Assembly: GCA_041521345.1 (NCBI GenBank)
Contig: JBGOHB010000003.1
DNA from: Virgibacillus_N oceani_A
Lineage (GTDB): Bacteria > Bacillota > Bacilli > Bacillales > Amphibacillaceae
Reading direction: 5' to 3' (one strand)
Length of the DNA: 64,000 bases
Numbering within the stretch: the first letter of the stretch is position 1; the number at the start of each line of letters is the position of its first letter. A model generated the notes under the pieces. The model saw nothing but the letters and a program-made list of their open reading frames with translations, made no database searches and was not told the origin of the DNA. Of this stretch, positions 43,775-52,662 are shown one piece after another. The position numbers were made by a program, and so were the translations under genes.

Positions 43775-44404
43775 TTATTTGTAAAAACTGTACTTCAGTA
43801 TTTCAGCATAACGCTCCCATTCTTTGAGATATTGCTCTCCAAACTCACCAATATCTTCAAAGGTCTCAATTTGCTGGATCGCCTTTTCCCTGAACCCGAA
43901 CATGGTCCAACTCAAGATTTCAATTGCTTTTTCAATGTCGATCCCTTCACGAAATTTGGTGTAATCAATATTTTTATATAATTTCTCCATACTCTCCTCT
44001 TGGATATAATCCACTTTTTGCTTAATTACATCTTTTACTTCAACGGATTCCTCTTTACCGGAGGCAGCGAGGAAATCAAATACATACGGAAATTCTTTCT
44101 GTATATGCAATTTTTGTAAACCGATCATTTTGATTCTTTTAAACAAATCAGTTTCACTAAAATCAATTTGATCGATAAGCTTCTCGATTACTTGAATACT
44201 GTATTCGATTAAATATACATAAAGGTCTTTTTTGCTATTAAAATAATTAAATAAAGAACCTTTAGAAATATTGGCGTTTATTACAATTTCGTTTGTTGAT
44301 GCTTTATCAAATCCGTTCTCAACAAATTCCTTTACTGCCATGTTGATAATAAGCTTTTGTTTCTCTGGTTTTAAGCTATTAAACTTTGAATAAATGACAA
44401 TCAT
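43775..44404 (-). CDS. TetR-family repressor of the ABC exporter
   Basis: A 206-209 residue regulator: HTH in the first 50 residues (AVKEFVENGFDKASTNEIV, ISKGSLFNYFNSKKDLYVYL), ligand domain after it. The ATG at 44404 directly abuts the GGAAGGAG ribosome site, too close for normal initiation. The ATT at 44395 has 9-base spacing and would start with (M)YSKFNSL, as many relatives do, so a non-canonical AUU start is possible. Two palindromes over its promoter (44421-44468) indicate tight self-repression and control of the exporter. Confidence 0.9.
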   Translation of the reverse strand: MIVIYSKFNSLKPEKQKLIINMAVKEFVENGFDKASTNEIVINANISKGSLFNYFNSKKDLYVYLIEYSIQVIEKLIDQIDFSETDLFKRIKMIGLQKLHIQKEFPYVFDFLAASGKEESVEVKDVIKQKVDYIQEESMEKLYKNIDYTKFREGIDIEKAIEILSWTMFGFREKAIQQIETFEDIGEFGEQYLKEWERYAEILKYSFYK

Positions 44405-44420
44405 CTCCTTCCAGTGGAAC

Positions 44421-44469
44421 TGACCAAGTCGGTCATTCTGAATATAACATTAATGACCAAAGTGGTCAA
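44421..44469 (-). promoter_or_regulatory. Promoter with two TetR-type operators
   Basis: Minus-strand TTGACC (44469-44464) and TATATT (44446-44441) are 17 bases apart. TGACCA-AAG-TGGTCA (44454-44468) sits on the -35 and spacer. A second copy, TGACC-AAGTC-GGTCA (44421-44435), lies just after the -10. Their centres are 33 bases (about three helical turns) apart, fitting two repressor dimers on one face. Confidence 0.88.
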
Positions 44470-44810
44470 TAGATTAAAAAAAGATGAGAAGGAATGAAAA
44501 AGCCAGCAAACAATTGCTGGAAGGCAGTGGAGATAAATTTAGATTTATCGGTAGAATGATTGTTTTATATAAATGTTAAATTTGTATTGAGTCATAAATA
44601 ATTTGCAGTGGTATTTTTTCTGTTACGCCTGTCAAAATAGGCTGTAATTTCCTTTGATTCTTTCAGAAAAATGCAATAGTGCCTCCTGTATTGCATAGGA
44701 TAGAGAAAGGTTGGCTAAGCAATATATGGCAGCCGGGGTGTCAGTTTTACCTGCTGTCGCATTTCACCATAACGCCTTTGTGCGTTCTTGTATTTTAGAG
44801 GAGGAAGAGT
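44470..44810. other. Gap before yhbH with a small hairpin
   Basis: ATGCAATA (44671-44678) and TATTGCAT (44689-44696) form a perfect 8-bp hairpin without a T-tract. No gene was seen. The yhbH ribosome site GAGGAGGAAGAG is at the right end. Confidence 0.45.
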
Positions 44811-45971
44811 ATGAAGGAGAAAAAGGAAAATTTTGTTGTCTCCCAGGAAGACTGGACCCTCCATCGTAAAGGCTATCAGGATCAGAAAAGGCATATGGAT
44901 AAAGTGAAAGATGCTATTCATAAAAATTTGCCTGACTTGGTAAGTGAAGAAAATATTATTATGTCAAATGGCCAAGATGTGATTAAAATCCCTATCCGTT
45001 CTCTGGATGAATATAAAATCCGCTATAATTACGACAAATCTAAGCATATAGGCCAGGGGGACGGGGACAGTCAAATTGGTGATGTCATCGCCCAGGCACC
45101 TGCAGAAGGAAAACCGGGAGATGGTCAAGGGAAAAAGGCTGGTGATCAACCTGGTAAGGACTACTATGAAGCAGAAGTGTCACTTGAAGAACTCGAGGAT
45201 GCACTTTTTGCAGAGATGGAACTGCCCAATCTGGAGCAGAAAGAACAGGATGAAATAACAATAGAAGATGTGGAATTTAATGATGTACGTAAAAAAGGCC
45301 TCATGGGTAATATTGATAAAAAAAGAACGATTTTAACGGCAATCAAGCGTAATGCCAGAGAGGGCAGGCCAGGTATTAACCCGATATATAATGATGATCT
45401 TCGGTTTAAAACATGGAATGAGGTGGTTAAGCCGGAGTCAAAGGCAGTCGTGCTCGCAATGATGGACACAAGTGCATCGATGGGTATGTTCGAAAAGTAT
45501 GTCGCGAGAAGTTTCTTTTTCTGGATGACCCGCTTCCTCCGTTCCAAATATGAATCCGTGGAAATTGAATTTATTGCCCATCATACAGAAGCAAAAGTAG
45601 TGTCAGAGGAAGCATTTTTTTCCAGAGAGGAAAGCGGTGGAACAATTTGTTCTTCCGCATATAACAAAGCATTAGAACTGATTGATGAAAAATATCATCC
45701 GTCCCGCTATAATATTTATCCATTTCATTTTTCAGATGGGGAAAACATCACTTCCGACAATCCGAAGTGTATTGATCTTGTGAATGAAATTATGGGTGTA
45801 TCGAATATGTTTGGCTACGGTGAAGTAAATGGGTTCAGCAGGAAATCCACGTTAATGCGGGCGTTTGAAACAATTGATGTTCCGAAATTTCGTCATTATA
45901 TCATTAAGGAAAAAAGCGATGTGTATCATGCATTGAAAAGTTTTTTCAGGAAGGAACCTGCAACGGTTTAA
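44811..45971 (+). CDS. yhbH: YhbH/YeaH family (DUF444) sporulation protein
   Basis: A 386-residue protein, close to B. subtilis YhbH. The N-terminus FVVSQEDWTLHRKGYQDQKR and IKIPIRSLDEYKIRY are family hallmarks. A Gly/Gln-rich linker lies at about residues 80-125, and a VWA-like C-terminal half has the MIDAS-type DTSASMG and SDGENITSD. YhbH works with PrkA and SpoVR; their enterobacterial counterparts YeaG, YeaH and YcgB act in starvation responses. In B. subtilis it adjoins prkA; here about 4 kb of exporter genes separate them. The ATG follows GAGGAGGAAGAGT. Confidence 0.95.
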   Translation: MKEKKENFVVSQEDWTLHRKGYQDQKRHMDKVKDAIHKNLPDLVSEENIIMSNGQDVIKIPIRSLDEYKIRYNYDKSKHIGQGDGDSQIGDVIAQAPAEGKPGDGQGKKAGDQPGKDYYEAEVSLEELEDALFAEMELPNLEQKEQDEITIEDVEFNDVRKKGLMGNIDKKRTILTAIKRNAREGRPGINPIYNDDLRFKTWNEVVKPESKAVVLAMMDTSASMGMFEKYVARSFFFWMTRFLRSKYESVEIEFIAHHTEAKVVSEEAFFSREESGGTICSSAYNKALELIDEKYHPSRYNIYPFHFSDGENITSDNPKCIDLVNEIMGVSNMFGYGEVNGFSRKSTLMRAFETIDVPKFRHYIIKEKSDVYHALKSFFRKEPATV

Positions 45972-46019
45972 TAATTGGAAAGCATCTATGATTAATCTGA
46001 TTGGCTGAAGACAAGAATA

Positions 46020-46054
46020 AGAAGGTGCAAATCGTTTGGAGGTTTGCATCTTCT
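46020..46054 (+). terminator. Terminator of yhbH
   Basis: AGAAGGTGCAAA (46020-46031) pairs with TTTGCATCTTCT (46043-46054) with one wobble. The T-tract is weak. Confidence 0.65.
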
Positions 46055-46057
46055 CAT

Positions 46058-46306
46058 GCTCTGGCTACTCTGAGTTTTCGCCCAGCTACAAATAAAAGCG
46101 GGAAGAAAGCTTATATCACCAATATGTACATGAAAGAAGCATATCGGGGGCAAGGCCTCGGCACGAATATGCTTGATATGGCAGTGGGTGAAGCGAAAGC
46201 TGCCGGTATTACGAAAATATGGCTGGGGGCTTCTGAATTAGAGAGACCGGTATATAAACAGTATGGTTTTAAAGAGACTGTTGAATGGCTGGAATTAAAT
46301 TTCTAA
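46058..46306 (+). pseudogene. C-terminal fragment of a GNAT acetyltransferase
   Basis: The frame encodes ITNMYMKEAYRGQGLGTNML (GNAT motif A, acetyl-CoA loop GQGLG) and the motif B end (VYKQYGFKETVEWLELNF). The first half of the fold is missing: what precedes is the yhbH terminator hairpin, and no start with a ribosome site is present. A TTG at 46001 opens the same frame but runs through the hairpin. It is most likely a remnant left by a deletion. Confidence 0.7.
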
Positions 46307-46325
46307 TTGCCTCAGGCAAATGGTT

Positions 46326-46676
46326 TTATTCGTTTACTTCAATCGTATAAATTGCCCTATCTGTAATTAGCGCAAACCTTGCACCGTCAAATTGATACAA
46401 CGACGAATCTTCCAGCGGAATCTCGTATAAAGAGGACGGCAGGGGATGCGTTTCACTCATTTCATTTTCAATTAACCCGGTTCCGTTTAACTGCAGTGCG
46501 TGTTTTGGTACATAATCGTCTATTCTTCTCTTATTGGTTTCATAGGAAACGTCTGCTAATTCCATCACCGTTTCATCATAATCATCGAGTTCCTGCTTCG
46601 CTATTTTTACCGTCTTTCCACTCCATTTTTGAATTAAATCATTAAACTCCTCGATTGATAAATATTGGTCACTCAT
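46326..46676 (-). CDS. Hypothetical protein
   Basis: A 116-residue acidic soluble protein without signal or membrane segments. N-terminal EEFNDLIQKWSGKTVKI and a C-terminal FALITDRAIYTIEVNE strand suggest a small mixed alpha/beta fold. I do not recognise a family. ATG 46676 follows AGGGATAACT. It may be transcribed alone; the region upstream ends in a terminator of the next minus-strand gene. Confidence 0.65.
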   Translation of the reverse strand: MSDQYLSIEEFNDLIQKWSGKTVKIAKQELDDYDETVMELADVSYETNKRRIDDYVPKHALQLNGTGLIENEMSETHPLPSSLYEIPLEDSSLYQFDGARFALITDRAIYTIEVNE

Positions 46677-46796
46677 TAGTTATCCCTCCTGGAAATAATC
46701 TTCCCTGAAAAAGAGGAAAACATACCGATTGGATATGGTACTGACGACAGTAAAGAGAGTTTAGTGTTTTTGATGGAAACGGAATTCCAAAATACT

Positions 46797-46822
46797 TCAA
46801 AAAAAGGTGCCATCTGCGCACC
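46797..46822 (-). terminator. Terminator of the GNAT gene at 46851-47285
   Basis: On the minus strand AGGTGC, a 7-base loop, GCACCT and then a run of seven T residues. Confidence 0.75.
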
Positions 46823-46850
46823 TCTTTTGAAGTAAATCTTACAATTGACT

Positions 46851-47285
46851 TCATCCATTCAATGTTTTTTTAAAAACATAACTTGCTTTTTCATACGCCA
46901 TTTTCTCTTCATAAAAACGGTGCGCCTCATGACGCTGTAAACCTGATGAAAGAGCAACACTGTCATAATTATGCGCTACTGCCCATTCATGAACGAACGA
47001 AAGAAGCTTTTCTCCATACCCATTTGAACGTTTTTGCGTATCCGTAACTAAATCACAAACCCAAACAAATCGTCCATAATATAGCGTGATCATTGGTTTA
47101 AATCCAGTAACAGCAACGATATCTCCTTGATCATACAAAGCAAATAATTTGTACATGTCTTTTTCTTTAGCCTCAGTCACCAATGCTATGTACTCTTTTT
47201 GGCTAAGATGCGTACGTAATTGATTCATGATCGGGAAAGCCTCGGTCCATTCCCTTTCGGTGGTTAATTCTTTAATGTTAAACAT
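46851..47285 (-). CDS. GNAT-family N-acetyltransferase
   Basis: A 144-residue acetyltransferase. Motif A is VCDLVTDTQKRSNGYGEKLL (core QKRSNGYG) and motif B is ALSSGLQRHEAHRFYEE with a KMAYEKASYVF end. It transfers acetyl from acetyl-CoA to an unknown amine. It is divergent from a MocR-type regulator with a 112-base gap, so that regulator may control it. ATG 47285 follows AAAGGGG. Confidence 0.9.
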   Translation of the reverse strand: MFNIKELTTEREWTEAFPIMNQLRTHLSQKEYIALVTEAKEKDMYKLFALYDQGDIVAVTGFKPMITLYYGRFVWVCDLVTDTQKRSNGYGEKLLSFVHEWAVAHNYDSVALSSGLQRHEAHRFYEEKMAYEKASYVFKKTLNG

Positions 47286-47346
47286 ATATATCCCCTTTCT
47301 TACAATATATTTTCCATTATATTCTTAGTCTGGCATCATCAAAAGT

Positions 47347-47378
47347 GTCAGATTTGGTATAATTGAAGGGGTCAGATT
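47347..47378 (+). promoter_or_regulatory. Direct repeats around a -10 box in the MocR/GNAT intergenic region
   Basis: GTCAGATT occurs twice (47347-47354 and 47371-47378), 24 bases apart, with TATAAT (47358-47363) between. MocR-type regulators typically bind direct repeats near their own promoters. No good -35 was seen. Confidence 0.5.
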
Positions 47379-47397
47379 ACAAAGGAGAGTATACTTT

Positions 47398-48804
47398 ATG
47401 ATAGAACTAACACCTATATTGGATGATACAAAAGCAGAACCATTGTATATACAACTTTACAGATACATTAAAGAAGAGATCGAAGGAGGCAGGATAAGGG
47501 CTGATATAAAGTTACCTTCGAAAAGGAAATTATCCAGCCATCTTGGAATTAGTGAAAACACCATTGAAACTGCCTATCAGCAATTACATGCAGAAGGATA
47601 TGTTAGATCCGAACCAAGAAAAGGGATGTTTGTTAAAGAATTAGAAGAGGATTTATACCCGTATTCAAGAAGTGTGCTGCCTCTAAACATAATAGAACGT
47701 GAAAATACAGCGGGAAATTATAAAATAGATTTTAATCATGGAAAAGTAGATTTATACCAATTTCCATATGCAGCATGGAGAAAATTAACTATTCAATCAA
47801 TTTACGAGGATAATAACCAGGTTTTTTTAAATGGTGATCCAAAAGGTGAGTTCTCTTTACGTGAAGAAATAGCAAACTATCTTTTTCAATCAAGAGGGGT
47901 AAGTAGTGCACCAGAGCAAATTATTATAGGTGCTGGTACCCAATTCTTAATCGGACTACTATGTATGCTTATTGGTAAAGAATCCATATACGCTATGGAA
48001 GATCCGGGTTTTCACCGAACGAGAACGGTGTTTAAAGATCAAAGTGTTGAAACAATGTCAATCCCGCTCGATGCAGATGGTGTGAGTATGAAGCATTTAG
48101 AAAAGAGTAATGCAAATGTCGTTTATGTAACTCCCTCTCATCAATTTCCAACGGGAAAAATAATGCCTATTACACGCCGAACGGAGTTATTGAATTGGGC
48201 TAAAGAAAACGGATGCTATATTATTGAGGATGATTATGATGGCGAATTCAGATATAAAGGAAAACCTATTCCATCCTTACAAGGGTTAGATTCGCAAGGC
48301 AGTGTTATTTACTTAGGTACATTTTCTAAGTCATTAATCCCGTCTATACGGCTAAGTTATATCGTGTTGCCTGCAACCTTGTTAAAAAAATACGATAACC
48401 ATTTTTCTATTTATAAACAAACGGTTTCCCGGCTCCATCAGGAAACACTCATTCAATTTATGAAAAAAGGTTATTGGAAAAGTCATCTGAACAAAATGAG
48501 GGTCACATACAGGAGGAAACAAAAAGCACTGGTATCAGCAATTAAACAATACATGGGTAATAAAACAACAATCATTGGAGAAGAATCGGGTTTGCACATT
48601 TTGTTACATGTTCAAACTAATATGACCGAAGCTGAGCTGGTAAAGACTGCTGAAAAAGAAAAGGTGAAAGTTTATCCGCCCTCCATTTATTATGAAAAGT
48701 ACGATGCGGATCGGCCAGCTATGGTATTGTTAGGCTTTGGAGGGTTAACGGAAACAGAAATAGAAGAAGGCATTAAATTATTATCTAAAGCATGGTTCAA
48801 TTAA
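47398..48804 (+). CDS. MocR-type regulator (GntR HTH fused to aminotransferase domain)
   Basis: A 468-residue PdxR/MocR-family regulator. Residues 10-80 form a GntR winged helix (LPSKRKLSSHLGISENTIET). Residues 110-468 form a class I aminotransferase-like fold with the PLP Lys in GTFSKSLIPSIRLSY and the EDDYDGEFRY motif. Such proteins bind PLP and an effector rather than transaminate; known ones control pyridoxal, GABA or taurine genes. The target here is probably the divergent GNAT gene and itself. ATG 47398 follows AAAGGAGAG. Confidence 0.93.
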   Translation: MIELTPILDDTKAEPLYIQLYRYIKEEIEGGRIRADIKLPSKRKLSSHLGISENTIETAYQQLHAEGYVRSEPRKGMFVKELEEDLYPYSRSVLPLNIIERENTAGNYKIDFNHGKVDLYQFPYAAWRKLTIQSIYEDNNQVFLNGDPKGEFSLREEIANYLFQSRGVSSAPEQIIIGAGTQFLIGLLCMLIGKESIYAMEDPGFHRTRTVFKDQSVETMSIPLDADGVSMKHLEKSNANVVYVTPSHQFPTGKIMPITRRTELLNWAKENGCYIIEDDYDGEFRYKGKPIPSLQGLDSQGSVIYLGTFSKSLIPSIRLSYIVLPATLLKKYDNHFSIYKQTVSRLHQETLIQFMKKGYWKSHLNKMRVTYRRKQKALVSAIKQYMGNKTTIIGEESGLHILLHVQTNMTEAELVKTAEKEKVKVYPPSIYYEKYDADRPAMVLLGFGGLTETEIEEGIKLLSKAWFN

Positions 48805-48975
48805 TGGGTGATTCAGCCCCCCGTTGTTTCAAAAATAGCAGAACTCCCTTCCGTTAATAGGTGTTTTTAATGAATTAAATAGGAACGTAATCTTGAAAAG
48901 TACGTTCACTTTATCTGGTAATAATTTTACGTATGATTCATAGGTTATAGAAAGTGTTTATTAGGGGGGTATTCA

Positions 48976-50379
48976 TTGACTGAGACGAAGGAGCTTAACC
49001 GTGCCATTGATGAAATAACAGAAATTGGCTCAAGCTACGGGCTTGATTTTTATCCGATGCGGTATGAAGTTTGTCCTGCCGATATTATTTATACATTCGG
49101 TGCATACGGAATGCCGACAAGATTTTCCCATTGGAGTTTTGGAAAGCAGTTTCATAAGATGAAGCTGCAGTACGATCTGGGGTTAAGTCAGATATATGAG
49201 CTGGTAATTAATTCGGACCCCTGTTATGCTTTTTTGCTGGATACAAATAGCCTGATTCAAAATAAGCTGATTGTGGCACACGTGCTGGCTCACTGTGATT
49301 TTTTCAAAAATAATGTTCGTTTTTCCAACACGAGACGGGATATGGTGGAAAGCATGACAGCTACTGCGGAGCGTATTTGCCATTATGAAATGATTCATGG
49401 GAAGGAAGAAGTAGAAAGTTTCCTTAATGCTGTGCTTGCCATACAGGAACATATTGACCCGTCCATTATCAGACCGAAATTGCCGTCCTATGATATGGAA
49501 GAGGAGGAAGAGCCGACACCCAAATCCAAAGGACCGTATGATGACTTATGGGATTTGGACGAAAAACCTCCGGAGCGAAGACGGACAAAGAAACGGAAGA
49601 AAATCCCGCCAAAGCCTGAGAAGGATCTGCTCCTGTTTATTGAGGAGTACAGCAGAGATTTGGAGGATTGGCAGCGGGATATTATCACGATGATGCGCGA
49701 GGAAATGCAATATTTTTGGCCGCAGCTGGAAACGAAAATTATGAATGAAGGCTGGGCAACATATTGGCATCAACGAATTTTAAGGGAAATGGATTTGACG
49801 CCTGAAGAAACAATCGAGTTTGCGACATTAAACGCAGGGGTGATTCAGCCGTCAAAACAGCAGATGAATCCGTATTATTTGGGTCTGAAGATGTTTGAGG
49901 ATATTGAAGAGCGATACAATAACCCCACGGAAAAAATGCGGGAGCTTGGTGTGAAGCCTGGCTCAGGCAGGGTGAAAATGTTTGAGGTAAGAGAAATAGA
50001 GTCAGATATTTCCTTTCTGCGTAACTATATGACCAAGGAATTTGTGCAGCAAGAGGATATGTATTTATTTGAAAAAAAAGGCCGCACGTATCAGATTACG
50101 AACAAAGCATTTGAGAATGTGCGTGATGAACTTGTTTCTATGAGGGTTAATGGTGGATTTCCGTATATTACGGTGGAAAATGGAGATTACCTGCGCAACG
50201 GCGAGCTTTATTTAGTGCACAGCTATGAAGGCACAGAGCTGGATATTAATTACTTGGAGAACGTACTTCCCTATATTTATCAGCTGTGGGGGAAGAATGT
50301 CTATATGGAAACGTATGTGGAGGAAAAGAAGGTTGTTTATTCATATGATGGGAAGAAGGTGTATCGGAGACAGATGTAA
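48976..50379 (+). CDS. spoVR: SpoVR-family stage V sporulation protein
   Basis: A 467-residue protein, nearly the length of B. subtilis SpoVR, involved in spore cortex formation. N-terminal ELNRAIDEITEIGSSYGLDF, the VAHVLAHCDFFKNN block, and WATYWHQRILREMDLTPEE in the centre are family features. A Lys/Arg-Pro-rich insert is at about residues 190-215 (RRRTKKRKKIPPKPEKD). It starts at TTG 48976 after AGGGGGG. SpoVR, PrkA and YhbH are thought to form a functional group (YcgB/YeaG/YeaH in E. coli), and all three lie within 12 kb here. Confidence 0.95.
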   Translation: MTETKELNRAIDEITEIGSSYGLDFYPMRYEVCPADIIYTFGAYGMPTRFSHWSFGKQFHKMKLQYDLGLSQIYELVINSDPCYAFLLDTNSLIQNKLIVAHVLAHCDFFKNNVRFSNTRRDMVESMTATAERICHYEMIHGKEEVESFLNAVLAIQEHIDPSIIRPKLPSYDMEEEEEPTPKSKGPYDDLWDLDEKPPERRRTKKRKKIPPKPEKDLLLFIEEYSRDLEDWQRDIITMMREEMQYFWPQLETKIMNEGWATYWHQRILREMDLTPEETIEFATLNAGVIQPSKQQMNPYYLGLKMFEDIEERYNNPTEKMRELGVKPGSGRVKMFEVREIESDISFLRNYMTKEFVQQEDMYLFEKKGRTYQITNKAFENVRDELVSMRVNGGFPYITVENGDYLRNGELYLVHSYEGTELDINYLENVLPYIYQLWGKNVYMETYVEEKKVVYSYDGKKVYRRQM

Positions 50380-50419
50380 ACTAATAGTTAAGATTTTAAA
50401 TAGAATTTATATCTTTTTT

Positions 50420-50450
50420 ACCCTTTTGGATTGTCTGAAAGGGTTTTTCT
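50420..50450 (+). terminator. Terminator of spoVR
   Basis: ACCCTTT (50420-50426) pairs with AAAGGGT (50438-50444), then TTTTCTT. Confidence 0.85.
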
Positions 50451-50651
50451 TACGATAATATGGTACAAAAAAAGAAATGAATAAAGAATATTTTAACATT
50501 ATTAAAACAGTTTATACTATCGACATTTGGAAAAATTATTGTATGATCGAACTAATATAAATAAGGTGATTGTTACCAGTATCCAGCGCACCTGCATATG
50601 AAACGCACACTTCATACACAAATTTAGGGAAAACATGTAAATGGAGGGACC

Positions 50652-51122
50652 ATGATGAGAAAAGATAAACTGATGGAAAGGGCTGTGGAAATTGCACAAG
50701 AAAGTGCAATGGGCGATGGTGGGCCATTTGGAGCCATTGTTGTAAAAGATGGGAAGATTATAAGTACCGGAAGAAATGAAGTCACCGCGGTGAACGACCC
50801 TACTGCCCATGCAGAAATGCAGGCAATTCGTGCGGCGTGCAGATCATTACAAAGTTTTCAATTATCAGGTTGTGAAATTTATACCAGCTGTGAACCATGC
50901 CCTATGTGCCTCAGTGCAATTTATTGGGCTAGACCTAAAGCAGTATACTATGCATCCACAAAAAAAGAGGCAGCACAAATTGGGTTTGATGATCAATTTA
51001 TATATGATCAAATTGCGCTACCCTTTGAAAAGCGCAGTATTCAAATGATGCAAATTTGCCCTGATAACCATAAACTGCCATTTCAAACCTGGAAAAATTC
51101 AAGCCATAAAACTGTTTATTAA
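50652..51122 (+). CDS. guaD: Guanine deaminase
   Basis: A 156-residue cytidine-deaminase-fold enzyme, exactly the length of B. subtilis GuaD, converting guanine to xanthine and ammonia in purine salvage or catabolism. The zinc site is HAEMQAIRAA (His, catalytic Glu) and PCPMC. The C-terminal part, KAVYYASTKKEAAQIGFDDQ, matches the domain-swapped GuaD type rather than tRNA adenosine deaminase. ATG 50652 follows GGAGGGACC. No purine riboswitch was recognised upstream. Confidence 0.92.
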   Translation: MMRKDKLMERAVEIAQESAMGDGGPFGAIVVKDGKIISTGRNEVTAVNDPTAHAEMQAIRAACRSLQSFQLSGCEIYTSCEPCPMCLSAIYWARPKAVYYASTKKEAAQIGFDDQFIYDQIALPFEKRSIQMMQICPDNHKLPFQTWKNSSHKTVY

Positions 51123-51304
51123 GTTTGGATTATCAATAATGATGATAAGATGATTTCTCATAAATATATCGCTTGTTTGGATGCGTGTTTATATGGAATG
51201 AAGAAAGAAGTAAATGATTTATATCGTAAAGTTGGATGGATAACTACACAAAGCGTTTCTACCTTGCGTAAAATAAACAAATTGTGTGCGCGGGGGATTA
51301 GCAG

Positions 51305-51853
51305 ATGACCGATAATTATAAAGCATTCATTGGTTCATGGCTTGATGCACTAGGGACAATTATTTCTGCTCTGGCGGAAGTGCGGGCGCTGTCCGGTCTT
51401 AATGATATAAATAATCAGCTGATTTCGATAGGTGAAGCACTTCAAGCTCTTGGTTCGGCTATTATCGGAACTGTGTCATCGACGGAGTCACTGGGTTTTG
51501 CAGGGAATTGGATTAACGGTGCTGGAGCAGCTGCCAGTTCTTTGGCAGCGTATTTACAGGACATCGAAAATGGTGAGGAAAATGAGCAGTTGGAAATTTT
51601 AGGTGATACCATGCAATCTTTGGGCAGTTCCATAAGTGCAGTTTCCGATTACCAGCAAGGAGAGGAGGAAATGGCTATTGGTAATGCATTGCAGGGACTG
51701 GGTGCCGGATTGGAAAGTATTGGTGGCATAATGGTGCTAAGAGGAGAAGGTGCCGGGCAAATTATTTCAACGATTGGGGCAATATCTCAAATGATCGGTT
51801 CGAACTATAATGCACTAATAATTACAGAAGAACTATATCAACAAAACAATTAA
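51305..51853 (+). CDS. DUF6944-like repetitive helical protein
   Basis: A 182-residue protein built from repeats of about 30-35 residues, each with a pattern like LISIGEALQALGSAI (others: ILGDTMQSLGSSISAV, AIGNALQGLGAGLESIG, WLDALGTIISALAEV). Small residues Ala/Gly/Ser dominate, and the helices are amphipathic to hydrophobic. No signal peptide is clear. Related Bacillus proteins are annotated as DUF6944 family repetitive proteins of unknown role (from memory). ATG 51305 follows a GGGGGATTAGCAG site. Confidence 0.75.
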   Translation: MTDNYKAFIGSWLDALGTIISALAEVRALSGLNDINNQLISIGEALQALGSAIIGTVSSTESLGFAGNWINGAGAAASSLAAYLQDIENGEENEQLEILGDTMQSLGSSISAVSDYQQGEEEMAIGNALQGLGAGLESIGGIMVLRGEGAGQIISTIGAISQMIGSNYNALIITEELYQQNN

Positions 51854-51964
51854 ATTTGCAGAAAGATTTTAGAAAATGTAACAATTTGATTAAAAGTTTA
51901 AAAAACTCATAGACATACGCAGAAAACATGATAAAATTTAAATAAGGGGACGAGGTGACAGAGG

Positions 51965-52567
51965 ATGAAGCTTTGGATGCGAAAAATTGCTGTAGTAATG
52001 GTTGCAATAATGACCCTTGGTTTTTATGTGCCGCCTGGTTTAACTGCGGATATGGAAGCTGAGGATAATAAAAAGGCGCTTTCCAATCCCGATGTAAATG
52101 ATGAAGCGGTTACTTCTGTTTTAGTAGTTCCGCAAGAACATGAACCGGAACGCACGCAAAGTACAGCTGATCATCTGCATATCCTCACAGATCAGGCGAA
52201 AGAGCAAACACTTATGAAGCTGGGACCGAGAATCACCAGTCAGCTTGATGAAAATTTTATGGATACCATTTTACTTAACATAGAAGAGACGCTGGACAGC
52301 ATTCTTTCCGAATTTCCAGCTGAAAAATATGCATACTTAAACATAACTGAAACCCCTGCAAATGGATTTGGAGAGAAAATCTTTCATATATATGACGTTG
52401 AAACAAATGAGGATGTCGCTCGTTTTCATGTACGCCGGGACCATCGGCCATGGGAAGGCTACTGGTTTAATTTTCATTACCATGTATTTGAAGATGGTTT
52501 TGAAGATCACCATGAAATAGGAGAAATTTTTTGGGATAAAAATATGCCGCCGAAATGGATGGCTTAA
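51965..52567 (+). CDS. ypjP: YpjP-like secreted protein
   Basis: A 200-residue protein with an N-terminal signal or anchor (KLWMRKIAVVMVAIMTLGFY), an acidic linker, and a C-terminal domain ending in EKIFHIYDVETNEDVARFHV, RDHRPWEGYWFNFHYHV and WDKNMPPKWM. That C-terminal pattern and the MKLWMRK start match the Bacillus YpjP family (from memory). The function is unknown. ATG 51965 follows GGGGACGAGGTGACAGAGG. It is a single gene with a strong terminator. Confidence 0.85.
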   Translation: MKLWMRKIAVVMVAIMTLGFYVPPGLTADMEAEDNKKALSNPDVNDEAVTSVLVVPQEHEPERTQSTADHLHILTDQAKEQTLMKLGPRITSQLDENFMDTILLNIEETLDSILSEFPAEKYAYLNITETPANGFGEKIFHIYDVETNEDVARFHVRRDHRPWEGYWFNFHYHVFEDGFEDHHEIGEIFWDKNMPPKWMA

Positions 52568-52570
52568 AGC

Positions 52571-52610
52571 AAAATGCCGTGCAGCACGATTGCTTTGCAT
52601 GGCATTTTTA
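52571..52610 (+). terminator. Terminator of the ypjP-like gene
   Basis: AAAATGCCGTGCA (52571-52583) pairs with TGCATGGCATTTT (52596-52608) with one wobble, followed by more T. Confidence 0.92.
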
Positions 52611-52662
52611 ATATGATAGTATGATGCTTTTTTGATAGGATAGGATGTCCCGGATAACCCTT

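Noticed and set aside
51150..51305. Short frame starting with ISHKYIACLDACLYGMKKE
   Set aside because: It faintly recalls Cys-rich four-helix proteins, but no ribosome site precedes it and the rest does not fit.
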